Source: Brevundimonas sp. LM2
GTDB lineage: Bacteria > Pseudomonadota > Alphaproteobacteria > Caulobacterales > Caulobacteraceae
Direction of reading: 5' to 3'
Assembly: GCF_002002865.1 (NCBI RefSeq)
Contig: NZ_CP019508.1
Coordinates: forward strand, 2,646,501 to 2,710,500
Length of the DNA: 64,000 bases
This document shows positions 7,425 through 15,553 of this stretch, piece by piece. How positions within the stretch are numbered: position 1 is the stretch's first letter; every line of letters begins with the position of its first letter. Under the pieces are notes generated by a model. It did not search any database and was not told the origin of the DNA. It was given only the letters and a program-made list of their open reading frames with translations. The position numbers were made by a program, and so were the translations under genes.

Positions 7425-8799
7425 CCGGATCGGCGTCGGCCAGCACGCGTAGGGCAGCGGTCCAGGCCGCGACATTCTGCTTGAGCGCCGCGCGGTCCAC
7501 CCGCTCCAGCGTGTCGTCCGAATTGTGATGGGTGTCGAACAGATCGGCGGCGTCCTGATCGAGCCGGAATAGCGGCACGCCGGCCTGGTTGAGGATTCCA
7601 ACATCGGGGCCAGCGGGCGGTTGCGCCTCAACCGCCACCTCGACGCCGAGCGGCGCGAGCGCGTACGTGAGGCGCGCGTGAAGGCCGGCGTCGCTGGCAG
7701 ACGCCGGATAAAGCATCCGAACCACACGACCGCCGCCCCAGTCGCTCTCGCTGGCCATGGCAATGGTCCCCAGTTCATGCCTGTGTTGCGCGACATAGGC
7801 GCGCGCGCCCGCGAAGTTTTTCACGGGGCTCGGCTGGGTCACTTCCTCGGCCCCGAAGAGAACGAGGCGGATCGAGCGGAGCGGCCGCGGCCCCGAACGC
7901 GCGACCTGTTCAGCGGCGGCGATCACCGTGGCCAGCCCGAAGCCGTCGTCGATGGCCCCCGTCCCCTGCTCCCAGCTATCCAGATGAGCGCCGATCAGAA
8001 TGGCCGGAGCATCGGAGTCTCGGCCCGGCAGGGTCGCGACGACGTTCTGCGAAGCCCCCCACCCCGTCCAGCCCGCCGAAGATTCGAGCCGCAGGATGAC
8101 CGGTCCGCGCGCGGCAAGCTCCGCGAGACGCTCGCTGTCAGGCGGGGACACTGCGAAGGCGGAGAAGGGACGATCCAGAACAGCGGTTCCCCCGGAGCTG
8201 GCCATGGCAAGATCATGTGTCGCCAATGATCGCAGGACGAAGCCGACCGCCCCCCGCTTCATCGCCTCGCCGGGCCCCGCATTACGGATGGTCACCATGC
8301 GCACATAAGCACTGCCGTCGACCGTTCGTGGCAGCGGCTCGAGGATCGCGACGATCCGGTCGCGGACCGCGTCTTCCGGGGCGCGCAAAAAGGCGTCGTA
8401 GGTCGCGAATGCCGCGACCGGCGCTTCAACGACCGGCCCCGAGACGAGCCCCCCAAGGGGTACCGCGACCAAAGTGCGGCGCTCGGGGTCCGCCATTGTC
8501 ACGCTCGATCGGCCGGGCGACCAGAGCCGGATCGGGAACGGCTCGATCGCCACCTGTTCGAACCCGAGGGCCGTGAGATGACCGGCGATCCATTCAGCCG
8601 CATCGCGCTCCGTTTGAGAGCCGGTGGGACGCGCGCCGAACCGCCTGACGAGCGTCTGGAGCAGCGGAAAGGCGCCGGTCGCCTCTCCTGTCGCGCAAGT
8701 CTCCGCCGCCCGCGCCGCGTTATCAGCGGCGGGGGGAGCTTGCGCGCCTGCCACGCAGGCGAACGCAGCGATCCCCATGAGACATCGCGGCCCCCTCAT
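7405..8799 (-). CDS. Secreted M28-family metallopeptidase
   Basis: A 464-residue exported peptidase. The N-terminal 21 residues form a signal peptide ending around AGAQA. A protease-associated-like insert occupies roughly residues 120-235. The catalytic M28 domain follows, with GAHLDSWEQGTGAIDDG (His and Asp zinc ligands), FGAEE (Glu catalytic base and ligand), a later SESDWGG segment and DTHHNSDDT near the end. These are features of co-catalytic zinc aminopeptidases acting on peptides or dipeptides outside the cytoplasm. Its ATG overlaps the stop of the upstream metallo-beta-lactamase-fold gene (ATGA), so the two exported hydrolases are cotranslated. Confidence 0.87.
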   Translation of the reverse strand: MRGPRCLMGIAAFACVAGAQAPPAADNAARAAETCATGEATGAFPLLQTLVRRFGARPTGSQTERDAAEWIAGHLTALGFEQVAIEPFPIRLWSPGRSSVTMADPERRTLVAVPLGGLVSGPVVEAPVAAFATYDAFLRAPEDAVRDRIVAILEPLPRTVDGSAYVRMVTIRNAGPGEAMKRGAVGFVLRSLATHDLAMASSGGTAVLDRPFSAFAVSPPDSERLAELAARGPVILRLESSAGWTGWGASQNVVATLPGRDSDAPAILIGAHLDSWEQGTGAIDDGFGLATVIAAAEQVARSGPRPLRSIRLVLFGAEEVTQPSPVKNFAGARAYVAQHRHELGTIAMASESDWGGGRVVRMLYPASASDAGLHARLTYALAPLGVEVAVEAQPPAGPDVGILNQAGVPLFRLDQDAADLFDTHHNSDDTLERVDRAALKQNVAAWTAALRVLADADPVSAPSR

Positions 8800-9773
8800 C
8801 GACTCGCGCCGGCTCTGTTGCCGTAGTCGATCGGAACCCACCGAAATCCCGCGCCATCGCGACGGACATGTCCGACGCCCGGAAATGACAGATGCGGAGC
8901 CGCGATCAGGACCCGCCCATCGGCAAACTCGGAAAAGGCTTCCGTCCGCGTCTCGGCGGCAGCCGATGGATCGACGTCGTAGACGATGGTTACACTGGGC
9001 TCGGGGAACTGCACGGCAGCGACGTGAATGATGTCGCCGACGAAGACCAGGCGTTCGCCGTCGCTGACCAGGGTGTAGAACGCGCTGCCGGGGGTGTGAC
9101 CGGGGTGTAGGGTGCCGGTGATACCGGGCACGACTTCGCTGGAGGCGTCGAAACCTTCAACGCGATCGGCATCGACATAGGGCTTCAGCGTCTTGACGGC
9201 TTCATCGAAATAGCGCCGATCGTATTGGCCCCTCTCGGCGTTTTCGGCATCGAGGAAGAAGTCGACGTCCGGCTGGCCGACATGGACGGTGGCATTCTCG
9301 AAGACGCGACGGCCATCGGCCACAAGCCCGCCTGAGTGATCGGTGTGCACGTGGGTGATCAGCACGTCGGTGATTTGATCCGGCCTGTAACCCGCTGCGG
9401 CCAGGCTATCGATGAGCTTGCCTCCGTTCCCGGGGCCGAACAGCTCTCCCGAACCGGTATCGACCAGCACAAGGCGATCCGGCAGCGCGATGAGGAACGC
9501 GTTGATCGAGGCCTCGACCGGGTTGCGGAGAAAGCCCGCGGCCAGAAGCCCATCGGTTCGGGTGGGCGTCGTCGCGGTCAGCAGTTGGTGCAGATCCTGC
9601 GGAACAGTACCATCAGACAGCGCCGTGACCGTTATGTGCCCGATCTGAAAGCGGTAGAAGTCCGCGCCCTGTAAGGCGATGCTGGGGCTGCTTTCGCCGG
9701 GCTGGGCGAAGGACGGGGGTACCGATGCAAACAGCAGAGCGGCGATCGCCAAGGCGAGACGGGGTTTGGGCAC
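8796..9773 (-). CDS. Secreted MBL-fold metallo-hydrolase
   Basis: A 325-residue exported metallo-beta-lactamase-fold protein. It carries the metal-binding THVHTDHSGG motif (HxHxDH), a later TLHPGHTPGS histidine and VGDIIH. The N-terminus is a cleavable signal (hydrophobic LALAIAALLFA ending near PPSFA). The GTG at 9773 is preferred because GGAG lies about six bases upstream; a TTG at 9794 would lack a site and lie at a hairpin edge. The family includes lactonases and other hydrolases. The substrate is unknown. It is coupled to the M28 peptidase gene. Confidence 0.83.
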   Translation of the reverse strand: MPKPRLALAIAALLFASVPPSFAQPGESSPSIALQGADFYRFQIGHITVTALSDGTVPQDLHQLLTATTPTRTDGLLAAGFLRNPVEASINAFLIALPDRLVLVDTGSGELFGPGNGGKLIDSLAAAGYRPDQITDVLITHVHTDHSGGLVADGRRVFENATVHVGQPDVDFFLDAENAERGQYDRRYFDEAVKTLKPYVDADRVEGFDASSEVVPGITGTLHPGHTPGSAFYTLVSDGERLVFVGDIIHVAAVQFPEPSVTIVYDVDPSAAAETRTEAFSEFADGRVLIAAPHLSFPGVGHVRRDGAGFRWVPIDYGNRAGASR

Positions 9774-9792
9774 GATAGGCTCCTGATCGTTC

Positions 9793-9821
9793 AAGGCTCC
9801 TCATCTAGCGCCCGGAGCCTT
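9793..9821. promoter_or_regulatory. Inverted repeat upstream of the MBL hydrolase gene
   Basis: Eight-base arms (AAGGCTCC and GGAGCCTT) separated by 13 bases lie immediately upstream of the GTG start of the MBL-fold gene. In the transcript they could form a hairpin near the ribosome-binding site, or act as a DNA operator. There is no following T-run, so it is not a classic terminator. Its function is not known. Confidence 0.35.
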
Positions 9822-9982
9822 GTGTGCGGAGCGTTCTGGGATTCATGGCAGGTATCGATGTCGTTGATGGTGCCTCGGCGGACGGCCGCGGTCGATGCGC
9901 GGTGATTTTGGAAGGTGGCCAGGGACAAGAGCCCAGAGAACAACGGGGCTTACCCTCGTCTGGCAAGCGGCTCTCAGGGTCT

Positions 9983-10891
9983 CTACCTGGGTAGGGACGC
10001 GGCTTTCGGCTCCATCGACACGAAGCCTCGCACCAGACCGTCGAAGACGGCGCGTACCCGCGGCACGCGGGCCAGATTTTCGTGAGTGACGATCCAGGTC
10101 TCCAGCATCCCCACCACAAGGTCCGGCAGCACCCGCGCGACCCGTGGGTCGGCAGCGCTCAGCGGAACCTGGGACACTGCGATGCCGGCGCCGGCGCGTG
10201 CCAAGGCCAGTTGCGCGGGATGGCTATCGGTTCGGATGGCGAACCGCGACCGCGCGAACATGGGACCCAGGCTGTCAGCGATCGCCAGATCCGCGAGGCT
10301 ACGATCCGGTCCGATCAGATCATGCTGCGCTAGGTCTTCCAGTGTCGCGGGCACGCCGCGCGCCTCCAGATAAGCCGGCGACGCGAATAGTCCGGTTTCA
10401 ACGGCGGCCACCTTTCGAGCGATTAAGGCCTCCTGTTTGGGAAAGAAGCTGCGAACCGCGATGTCGACCTCCTGTCCCAGCACATCCGCCGGCGTGTTGG
10501 CGAGCGACAGCTCGATCTGGATATCGGGATGGAGCGCGCGCACGTCACTCAGCATGCCCGGCAACATCTCGACGCCCATGAAGTCGGAAACGCTAACCCG
10601 CACGGTTCCGGCGATCTCGCCGATCGGTGCCGAGGCCTGGCGAATGAAGACATCGGACGACAGCGCCATAGCCCTTGCCGGCTCACGGAGCGACTCGGCG
10701 AGATCGGTCGGCGTCAGGCCGCGGGCCGATCTTGTGAACAGCGATGTTCCCAGCGCGGCCTCGAGGCCCTCCAGTCGGCTGCGGACGGTCGGGTGCGAAA
10801 GGCCCAGCCGACGACCGGCTCCGGACAGGCTGCCTTCCTCCAATACGGCTAGGAAGATGCGTTGATCGTCCCAGGACACGGCGTTGCTCAT
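9983..10891 (-). CDS. LysR-family transcriptional regulator
   Basis: A 302-residue LysR regulator. The helix-turn-helix lies at residues about 18-60 (GSLSGAGRRLGLSHPTVRSRL) and the substrate-binding domain from about 92 onward. The chosen ATG has GGAG seven bases upstream and gives the usual family length; a longer frame would begin inside the divergent promoter. It is divergent from a small membrane protein gene at 10999 and probably regulates it. The effector is unknown. Confidence 0.86.
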   Translation of the reverse strand: MSNAVSWDDQRIFLAVLEEGSLSGAGRRLGLSHPTVRSRLEGLEAALGTSLFTRSARGLTPTDLAESLREPARAMALSSDVFIRQASAPIGEIAGTVRVSVSDFMGVEMLPGMLSDVRALHPDIQIELSLANTPADVLGQEVDIAVRSFFPKQEALIARKVAAVETGLFASPAYLEARGVPATLEDLAQHDLIGPDRSLADLAIADSLGPMFARSRFAIRTDSHPAQLALARAGAGIAVSQVPLSAADPRVARVLPDLVVGMLETWIVTHENLARVPRVRAVFDGLVRGFVSMEPKAASLPR

Positions 10892-10998
10892 AGGATTTCT
10901 CCAGCTGCTGTAGGCAGGCTGCCAATTTCTTACAGTAACCGATCTGCGATCCTTTCGGTGCGGCGATAGACGACCGCTTCTCGAAAGGACCAAACACG

Positions 10999-11451
10999 AT
11001 GACCGCTCTTGATCGCTCGATCCCGCCCAAGCCTGCCACGCTGCTTCGCGACCGCATCGCGATGGTACTGATGCTGCTCCTAGCGGCGGGAAGCGTCGCC
11101 GTCTGTGTCGAGGCGGCTCTGACTTTCGGCTCGGTTCCCCCGGCCGCCGTGGCCGTCGAGGCCTGGCGCATGTTCGGCTACGCCGTCTTCGCGGGGCTCT
11201 TCACGCTCGTCGGTCTGTTTCCCAGACGCATGAAGGGGGTGTGGGAATTGATCCTCTTCCACAAGGCTGCGACGGCCACGTTTCTGATCCAGTACATCGG
11301 CGTCGACGCAGACGCGGGGGCGTCGGCCGCCGAGACGATCCTGAACATCGTGTTGAACGACTTTCTGCTCGTCGTGGTCACGCTGATCGCATACGTCCTC
11401 GCCAAGGGATGGCGTGCGTGGACCTCAGACCGCTCTACACAATCATCGTGA
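10999..11451 (+). CDS. Small multi-pass membrane protein of unknown function
   Basis: A 150-residue protein with about four hydrophobic helices: around residues 22-42, 58-73, 84-100 and 118-138. There is no recognisable enzyme motif. The start has AAAGGA nine bases upstream. It is transcribed away from the LysR gene at 9983-10891, with 107 bases between them, which makes it the likely LysR target. A DoxX- or DUF-type integral membrane protein is possible but I cannot assign a family. Confidence 0.7.
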   Translation: MTALDRSIPPKPATLLRDRIAMVLMLLLAAGSVAVCVEAALTFGSVPPAAVAVEAWRMFGYAVFAGLFTLVGLFPRRMKGVWELILFHKAATATFLIQYIGVDADAGASAAETILNIVLNDFLLVVVTLIAYVLAKGWRAWTSDRSTQSS

Positions 11452-11462
11452 GCTCCGTCGCT

Positions 11463-11606
11463 TCACCCAGACTGCTTCAGCCTGTCGAACTCCGCCTGGG
11501 CCTCCGACACGGCTAGGGAGTGCTCGGCGACCCAGTGCGCGAACGCCAGACACGGGGTCTGCAAGGAACGACCTAGAGGCGTGATCGAATACTCGACACA
11601 TCGTAT
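11463..11606 (-). pseudogene. C-terminal remnant of an HxlR-family regulator
   Basis: The last 45 or so codons of this minus-strand frame read VEYSITPLGRSLQTP and continue into a helix. This matches the wing and C-terminal helix of HxlR winged-helix regulators, where (V/R)(E/R)Y.LTPLG is conserved. Upstream of about 11606 the frame becomes low-complexity and is the shadow of a plus-strand SGNH hydrolase gene. The DNA-binding N-terminal two thirds are therefore absent. I interpret it as a gene truncated by the event that brought in the adjacent segment. Confidence 0.6.
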
Positions 11607-11660
11607 CTGACGGTCGGATCGGCCACGCCGGGCGCGGTTGGGCACGGCTATCTCGGCACC

Positions 11661-12314
11661 GTGGACACGATCTATCAGCATTCCGATCTCGACATCGGCG
11701 ACAGCATCGCGCAGGGCTCGGGCACGGATCAGCGAGACATCGGCGGCCATTTCGGCGTTCTGGCGCGGCTGACGCGCGGTCGCTTTGGCGGGATCAATGC
11801 AGGCCGATCGTCGACTCTGGCGACGCAGTTCACGGCGGCCAACCGCCCCCGAACCATTGCGCTTGCCCAGTACGCCAGCCGGGTAAAATCGAACTTCGGC
11901 GTCAACGATTGCCTCAGCAGCGCCGCCGCCGCGTCCACGGCGACCGAGCTTATCCGCATCCGCAACCTGTTCCCGACCCTGCCTTTCTATCAGATGACCA
12001 TGCTGCCCGTCGTGACGGGCGCGACGGTTTTGGCGGACGGCAGCGACCAGACGGTGGGGACGCCCGGAACCATCGCCACGACCCTGAACGGCCTGATCCG
12101 TGCTGGGCTGATCGTGGCGTCTGCGGGCAAGACGCCGGGGCCGACGATCACGGGGGTTCTGGATGCCCGCAACGTCGTTCAGCACCCGCTCAACGAGGAG
12201 AAGTGGGCTCATGGCTTCTGCAGCGACGCTGGCGATCCCGACGTCCACCCCACCGGCCGGGCCTATCGCCTCATCGGCGAGACCTGCCCGGGCCGTTCCG
12301 CGCTGTTCAACTGA
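11661..12314 (+). CDS. SGNH/GDSL hydrolase, probably 5'-truncated
   Basis: The frame contains the SGNH blocks in order: IGDSIAQG (block I Ser), a NAGRSS segment (block II Gly), FGVND (block III Asn) and DPDVHPTG near the C-terminus (block V Asp/His). These enzymes hydrolyse acyl or acetyl esters, often on polysaccharides. Plausible coding sequence extends upstream of the GTG at 11661 to a stop at 11574-11576 without any good start codon, and this stretch collides with the HxlR remnant. The original 5' end is therefore probably lost. Its stop overlaps the next gene (TGATG). Whether it is expressed is unclear. Confidence 0.62.
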   Translation: MDTIYQHSDLDIGDSIAQGSGTDQRDIGGHFGVLARLTRGRFGGINAGRSSTLATQFTAANRPRTIALAQYASRVKSNFGVNDCLSSAAAASTATELIRIRNLFPTLPFYQMTMLPVVTGATVLADGSDQTVGTPGTIATTLNGLIRAGLIVASAGKTPGPTITGVLDARNVVQHPLNEEKWAHGFCSDAGDPDVHPTGRAYRLIGETCPGRSALFN

Positions 12315-12886
12315 TGACCAACCCTACACTCGACATCAACGGCCGTGCCTTCTGGGCGCACAACGGCGGCAACCCTCGCGCGCTGCGTCAGGTCGACGGA
12401 GAGCTGCGGTTCGATGTCAGGCCGGGCGACGTCTGGCCAACCATGCCCTCGAACGAGCGGTCGGAGGTCTGCACTGTCGAGAAGCTGTCGGCCTTCACCG
12501 TTGAGTTCGACCAGCTTGTCGAGGCGGGGCCGAACACGTCCAAGTTCGTCGTGCTTGGACAATATCAGCAACAGGGCGAACCGACTGTCGCCCTAGAACT
12601 GGCCGGTGACAGATTGCGCGTGGTGTCGCGCAATCGGCGCGCTTACACCCGCCACTATGACGGGGCATTCGATCGCGACCGCTGGGCCTGGCTCAAACTG
12701 GTCATCGATCCCGGCGAGAAGGGCCACCTGCGGGTGTTGCGTGACAACGTCGAGATCGTCACCTTTGCCGGTCCGCTGGGCTGGCCGGGTCTGACGGGGC
12801 ACTGGAAGAACGGGATCTATCGCGCCCCGGCACCCGAGACCCTACGCACCCGCGTCCAAAACCTGATCGTCACCCCCACACCCTGA
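12314..12886 (+). CDS. Heparin-lyase-like (concanavalin-fold) protein
   Basis: A 190-residue protein whose second half has a jelly-roll pattern: DRWAWLKLVIDPG, a strand rich in valine and HWKNGIYRAP close to the end. This resembles the polysaccharide lyase family containing heparin lyase I (PF14099-like). No signal peptide is visible. Its ATG overlaps the stop of the SGNH hydrolase gene, so the two form a unit that may act on, or bind, a surface polysaccharide. A phage receptor-binding or decoration role is an alternative. The family assignment is from motif recall only. Confidence 0.6.
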   Translation: MTNPTLDINGRAFWAHNGGNPRALRQVDGELRFDVRPGDVWPTMPSNERSEVCTVEKLSAFTVEFDQLVEAGPNTSKFVVLGQYQQQGEPTVALELAGDRLRVVSRNRRAYTRHYDGAFDRDRWAWLKLVIDPGEKGHLRVLRDNVEIVTFAGPLGWPGLTGHWKNGIYRAPAPETLRTRVQNLIVTPTP

Positions 12887-12901
12887 CATCACACGAGGCT
12901 G

Positions 12902-13585
12902 CTACCCCTCGTAGGTCACCCATTTCGAATAGTCGAACGGCCCGTCCTCATAGAGGTTAGCCTTCGCAGCCTTGGCGGCCTCGACGTTGACGAAGACCAC
13001 GTCGAACTGAGCCAACTGGCCGCCGTAGTAGCAGAGGTCGACCACGTCGTAGATCTGGAAGCCGTTCGCGATCAGGAAGTCAGTTCGAGCTTTGAGGTTA
13101 TCGAGCTGCACCTCGACGATGATAACCGAGCAATCCGCGAGCGATTGCCGCGCTCCCTTTAAGATGCTGAGTTCGTGGCCGTCGACATCGACCTTTAATA
13201 GGTAAGGCTTGGCGAGCGTGGTGTTGCCTGCAAGATAGTCGTCCAGCGTGGTTGCGGCGACTTCCCGCTGTCCTTCTTTGCCAGCTTCGGCGACGCGTGC
13301 GTGAGATACGTCCATACCGTCGATGACGGTGGCGAGGCTCAAGGTCACTGTTCCAGTCGTGTCCGAAACGGCGACCTCAACGAGGGTGTGCTCCACATAC
13401 TCGTACGCTCGCGCGATGAACGGGTAAAACTCGCGGACGGGCTCGAACAGAACGTGGTGATGGCCAGGGAAGGCGTCGACCAGTTCGGGCGTCCCGTGTA
13501 GCACGCCGACATCGAGCACAGTTCCGACGGGGATACCCCGCTGCTGCAGGTGTTTTAACGCGTACTTCTTGGTTGGCGTTCGCAT
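12902..13585 (-). CDS. FkbM-family methyltransferase
   Basis: A 227-residue SAM-dependent methyltransferase. TVLDVGVLHGTPEL is the SAM-binding motif I, VLFEPV holds the acidic post-motif, and LLKVDVDGHELSILKGA is the FkbM signature. Members O-methylate sugars, glycans or natural products. The gene is convergent with the SGNH/heparin-lyase-like pair and sits between it and tRNA-Lys, with more A/T-rich codons than the core genes around it. It may modify a surface glycan, which would suit the polysaccharide-active neighbours, but this is inference. Confidence 0.8.
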   Translation of the reverse strand: MRTPTKKYALKHLQQRGIPVGTVLDVGVLHGTPELVDAFPGHHHVLFEPVREFYPFIARAYEYVEHTLVEVAVSDTTGTVTLSLATVIDGMDVSHARVAEAGKEGQREVAATTLDDYLAGNTTLAKPYLLKVDVDGHELSILKGARQSLADCSVIIVEVQLDNLKARTDFLIANGFQIYDVVDLCYYGGQLAQFDVVFVNVEAAKAAKANLYEDGPFDYSKWVTYEG

Positions 13586-13735
13586 GATTTCAGCCCTGTA
13601 AAATATGGGACAAGCTCACCACGACTGTATCGGGTTGTCGAGCCAGATGACGTGCGGTTGCGCGAGACTGGTCTGACCGCGACAGCCGCGACGCTGCAGG
13701 AACAGAGAAGGAACATCATCAACCGCCCACGCGCA

Positions 13736-13767
13736 AAGTCACCATGGTGACTTCGGGAAAGTCACCA
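13736..13767. repeat. 18-bp perfect palindrome followed by a third half-site
   Basis: A perfect palindrome with arms AAGTCACCA/TGGTGACTT occupies 13736-13753, and a further direct copy of AAGTCACCA follows at 13759-13767. It lies between the FkbM gene start and the 3' end of tRNA-Lys. It could be a dimeric regulator site or part of an attachment region. The rest of the 13586-13826 gap shows no gene. Confidence 0.5.
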
Positions 13768-13826
13768 ATGTTCCTGATCGGTTCCGCGGAACTGCCGGGA
13801 AAAGCCAGTGGTGGCGGGGAAAAAGT

Positions 13827-13902
13827 GGTACGTCCTCTCGGGCTCGAACCGAGGACCCTCTGATTAAAAGTCAGATGCTCTAACCAACTGAGCTAAGGAC
13901 GC
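13827..13902 (-). tRNA. tRNA-Lys (anticodon TTT)
   Basis: The reverse complement folds as a tRNA. It has the D-arm box AGCTCAGTTGGTTAGAGC, an anticodon stem-loop CTGACTTTTAATCAG with anticodon TTT, a T-arm GGTTCGAGCC and an encoded 3' ACCA. The 76-base length is standard. The 3' end faces the small accessory segment at 11577-13826. Boundaries may be off by one base. Confidence 0.93.
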
Positions 13903-14015
13903 GCACCGCAGCGAAACGGGCTGGCCGTTTCGCGGTTGCGCCTTCTGGTGCATCGGGCCGCGCGGGTCAAGGGCGGATGCTCGACCGAAGGCGGCATTCG
14001 CTCTAGGCAGGACTT

Positions 14016-15092
14016 ATGAAACCCCTTTCCGGCGTGCGTGTCCTCGAATTCGACGGTCTGGGGCCCGTCACTTTCGCGGGCATGATGCTGGCCGATCTGG
14101 GGGCCGAGGTCGTGCGGCTGACGCGGTCCGACGGCGCGGGCGCGTTCGGCGACGTCGGCGGCGCGGTGCTGCACCGAGGCCGGGCCGCCGTGCCGGTGGA
14201 CCTGAAGGCCGACAGCGATCGCGGCCCTGTGCTGGACCTGATCGCCGGGGCCGACGCCCTGATCGAGGGGTTTCGCCCGGGGGTGATGGAACGGCTGGGC
14301 CTGGGGCCCGAGGTCTGCGCCGCGCGCAACCCGCGGCTGGTCTACGGCCGGGTCACCGGCTGGGGCCAGACCGGGCCGCTGGCGCCGACGGTCGGGCACG
14401 ACCTGAACTACATCGCCCTGAGCGGCGCACTGCTGGCGATGGGGGAGCCGGACCGGCCGCCGCGCCCGCCGCTGAACCTGGTCGGCGACTATGGCGGCGG
14501 GGCCATGCTGCTGGTGGTCGGCGTGCTGGCGGGGGTGATCGAGGCGCGGGGCACCGGCCGGGGCCGGGTGGTGGACGCCGCCATGACCGACGGCACGGCC
14601 CTGCTCTCCAGCCTGTTCTTCGCCCTGGCGGCCGGCGGATTGTGGTCGGCGGAGCGGGGCGCGAACCTGCTGGACGGCGGGGCCCCCTTCTATCGCTGCT
14701 ACGCCTGCGCGGACGGCGGCTTCGTCGCCGTGGGGGCGCTGGAACCGCGTTTCTATGCCGCCCTGCTGGCCGGGCTGGCGATCGGGGCGGACGAGGCGCC
14801 CCAGTTTCCGGCCAGCGAATGGCCGGCCCTGCACGCCCGGTTCGAGGCCCTGTTCGCGACCCGCACCCGCGACGCCTGGGCCGCGCATTTCGCCGGCACC
14901 GAGGCCTGCGTCACCCCGGTGCTCAGCTTCGCCGAGGCGGCGGCGCACCCGCACAACACCGCCCGGCGGACGATCGCGGGCCAGCCGCCCCAGCCCTCGC
15001 CCGCCCCGCGATTCGACGGTGCCGTCGTCGCGCCGGAGGCCGCCCCCACCGCCTCCCTGGCGGAGATGCTGGGCCGCTGGGGCCACCGCTAG
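14016..15092 (+). CDS. Alpha-methylacyl-CoA racemase / CaiB-BaiF family
   Basis: A 358-residue family III CoA-transferase-fold protein. It begins with LSGVRVLEFDGLGP. The two motifs GHDLNYIALSG and NLVGDYGGGA carry the His and Asp that act as the racemase acid/base pair. These motifs distinguish alpha-methylacyl-CoA racemases from true CoA-transferases. It would epimerise 2-methyl-branched acyl-CoA esters so that they can enter beta-oxidation. It stands alone on the plus strand after tRNA-Lys, with no obvious operon partner. Confidence 0.85.
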   Translation: MKPLSGVRVLEFDGLGPVTFAGMMLADLGAEVVRLTRSDGAGAFGDVGGAVLHRGRAAVPVDLKADSDRGPVLDLIAGADALIEGFRPGVMERLGLGPEVCAARNPRLVYGRVTGWGQTGPLAPTVGHDLNYIALSGALLAMGEPDRPPRPPLNLVGDYGGGAMLLVVGVLAGVIEARGTGRGRVVDAAMTDGTALLSSLFFALAAGGLWSAERGANLLDGGAPFYRCYACADGGFVAVGALEPRFYAALLAGLAIGADEAPQFPASEWPALHARFEALFATRTRDAWAAHFAGTEACVTPVLSFAEAAAHPHNTARRTIAGQPPQPSPAPRFDGAVVAPEAAPTASLAEMLGRWGHR

Positions 15093-15217
15093 ACGGCGCC
15101 CGGTCCGCCACCGCCGCCGCACCGTATGGGGTTGAAGCGCGTGACCCCGCGGCGTCGGCGCGTTATGGAACCGCTCTGAACACAGCGCGTTTCGACGCCG
15201 AACCCCGGGGGCCCTCC

Positions 15218-15472
15218 ATGAGAACGATCCTGATCCTGGCCGCCGCCGGCCTCGCCCTGGCCCTGACCGGGTGCGACGAGCCGTATCGCGAAGAGGCCGA
15301 GACCGTCCCCGCCGAGACGGAAGCCCCGGTGGCGCCCGCCGCCACCGACCAGACCGCGCCCGTCGTGGACGCCGCCGCCCCGGATGAGACCGCGACGACC
15401 GTGCCGCCTCCGCCCGAAGAACCGACGTCGGAGCAGTCGGTGCAGCCCGAAAGCGAAACCCTGTTCTATTGA
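15218..15472 (+). CDS. Small Pro/Glu/Thr-rich lipoprotein
   Basis: An 84-residue protein with a lipoprotein signal: MRTILILAAAGLALALTGC, with the lipobox LTGC and the cysteine at residue 19. The mature part is a low-complexity, acidic, Ala/Pro/Thr/Glu-rich tail ending in ETLFY. No domain is recognisable. It lies 81 bases upstream of tamA in the same direction. It is probably anchored in a membrane facing the periplasm. The role is unknown. Confidence 0.7.
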   Translation: MRTILILAAAGLALALTGCDEPYREEAETVPAETEAPVAPAATDQTAPVVDAAAPDETATTVPPPPEEPTSEQSVQPESETLFY

Positions 15473-15553
15473 TCGGCTGCCCCATCCTCGTCTTGATTCA
15501 ACGGCATGGGCCGCGGCTGCACGACCGCCGCGCGCGTCGATGAAGGATCGAGC

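Noticed and set aside
11606..12248. N-terminal part of the long minus-strand frame that ends in the HxlR-like sequence
   Set aside because: It reads as antisense to the SGNH hydrolase motifs and shows no HxlR helix-turn-helix; only the last 45 codons look real.
13827..13902. Possible att duplication of the tRNA-Lys 3' end at the left edge of the accessory segment
   Set aside because: No copy of the T-arm/anticodon sequence was seen around 11460-11620, and there is no integrase in the window.
13893..15485. A 530-codon minus-strand frame across the racemase and lipoprotein genes
   Set aside because: Low-complexity Arg/Pro/Gly product antisense to two well-supported plus-strand genes.
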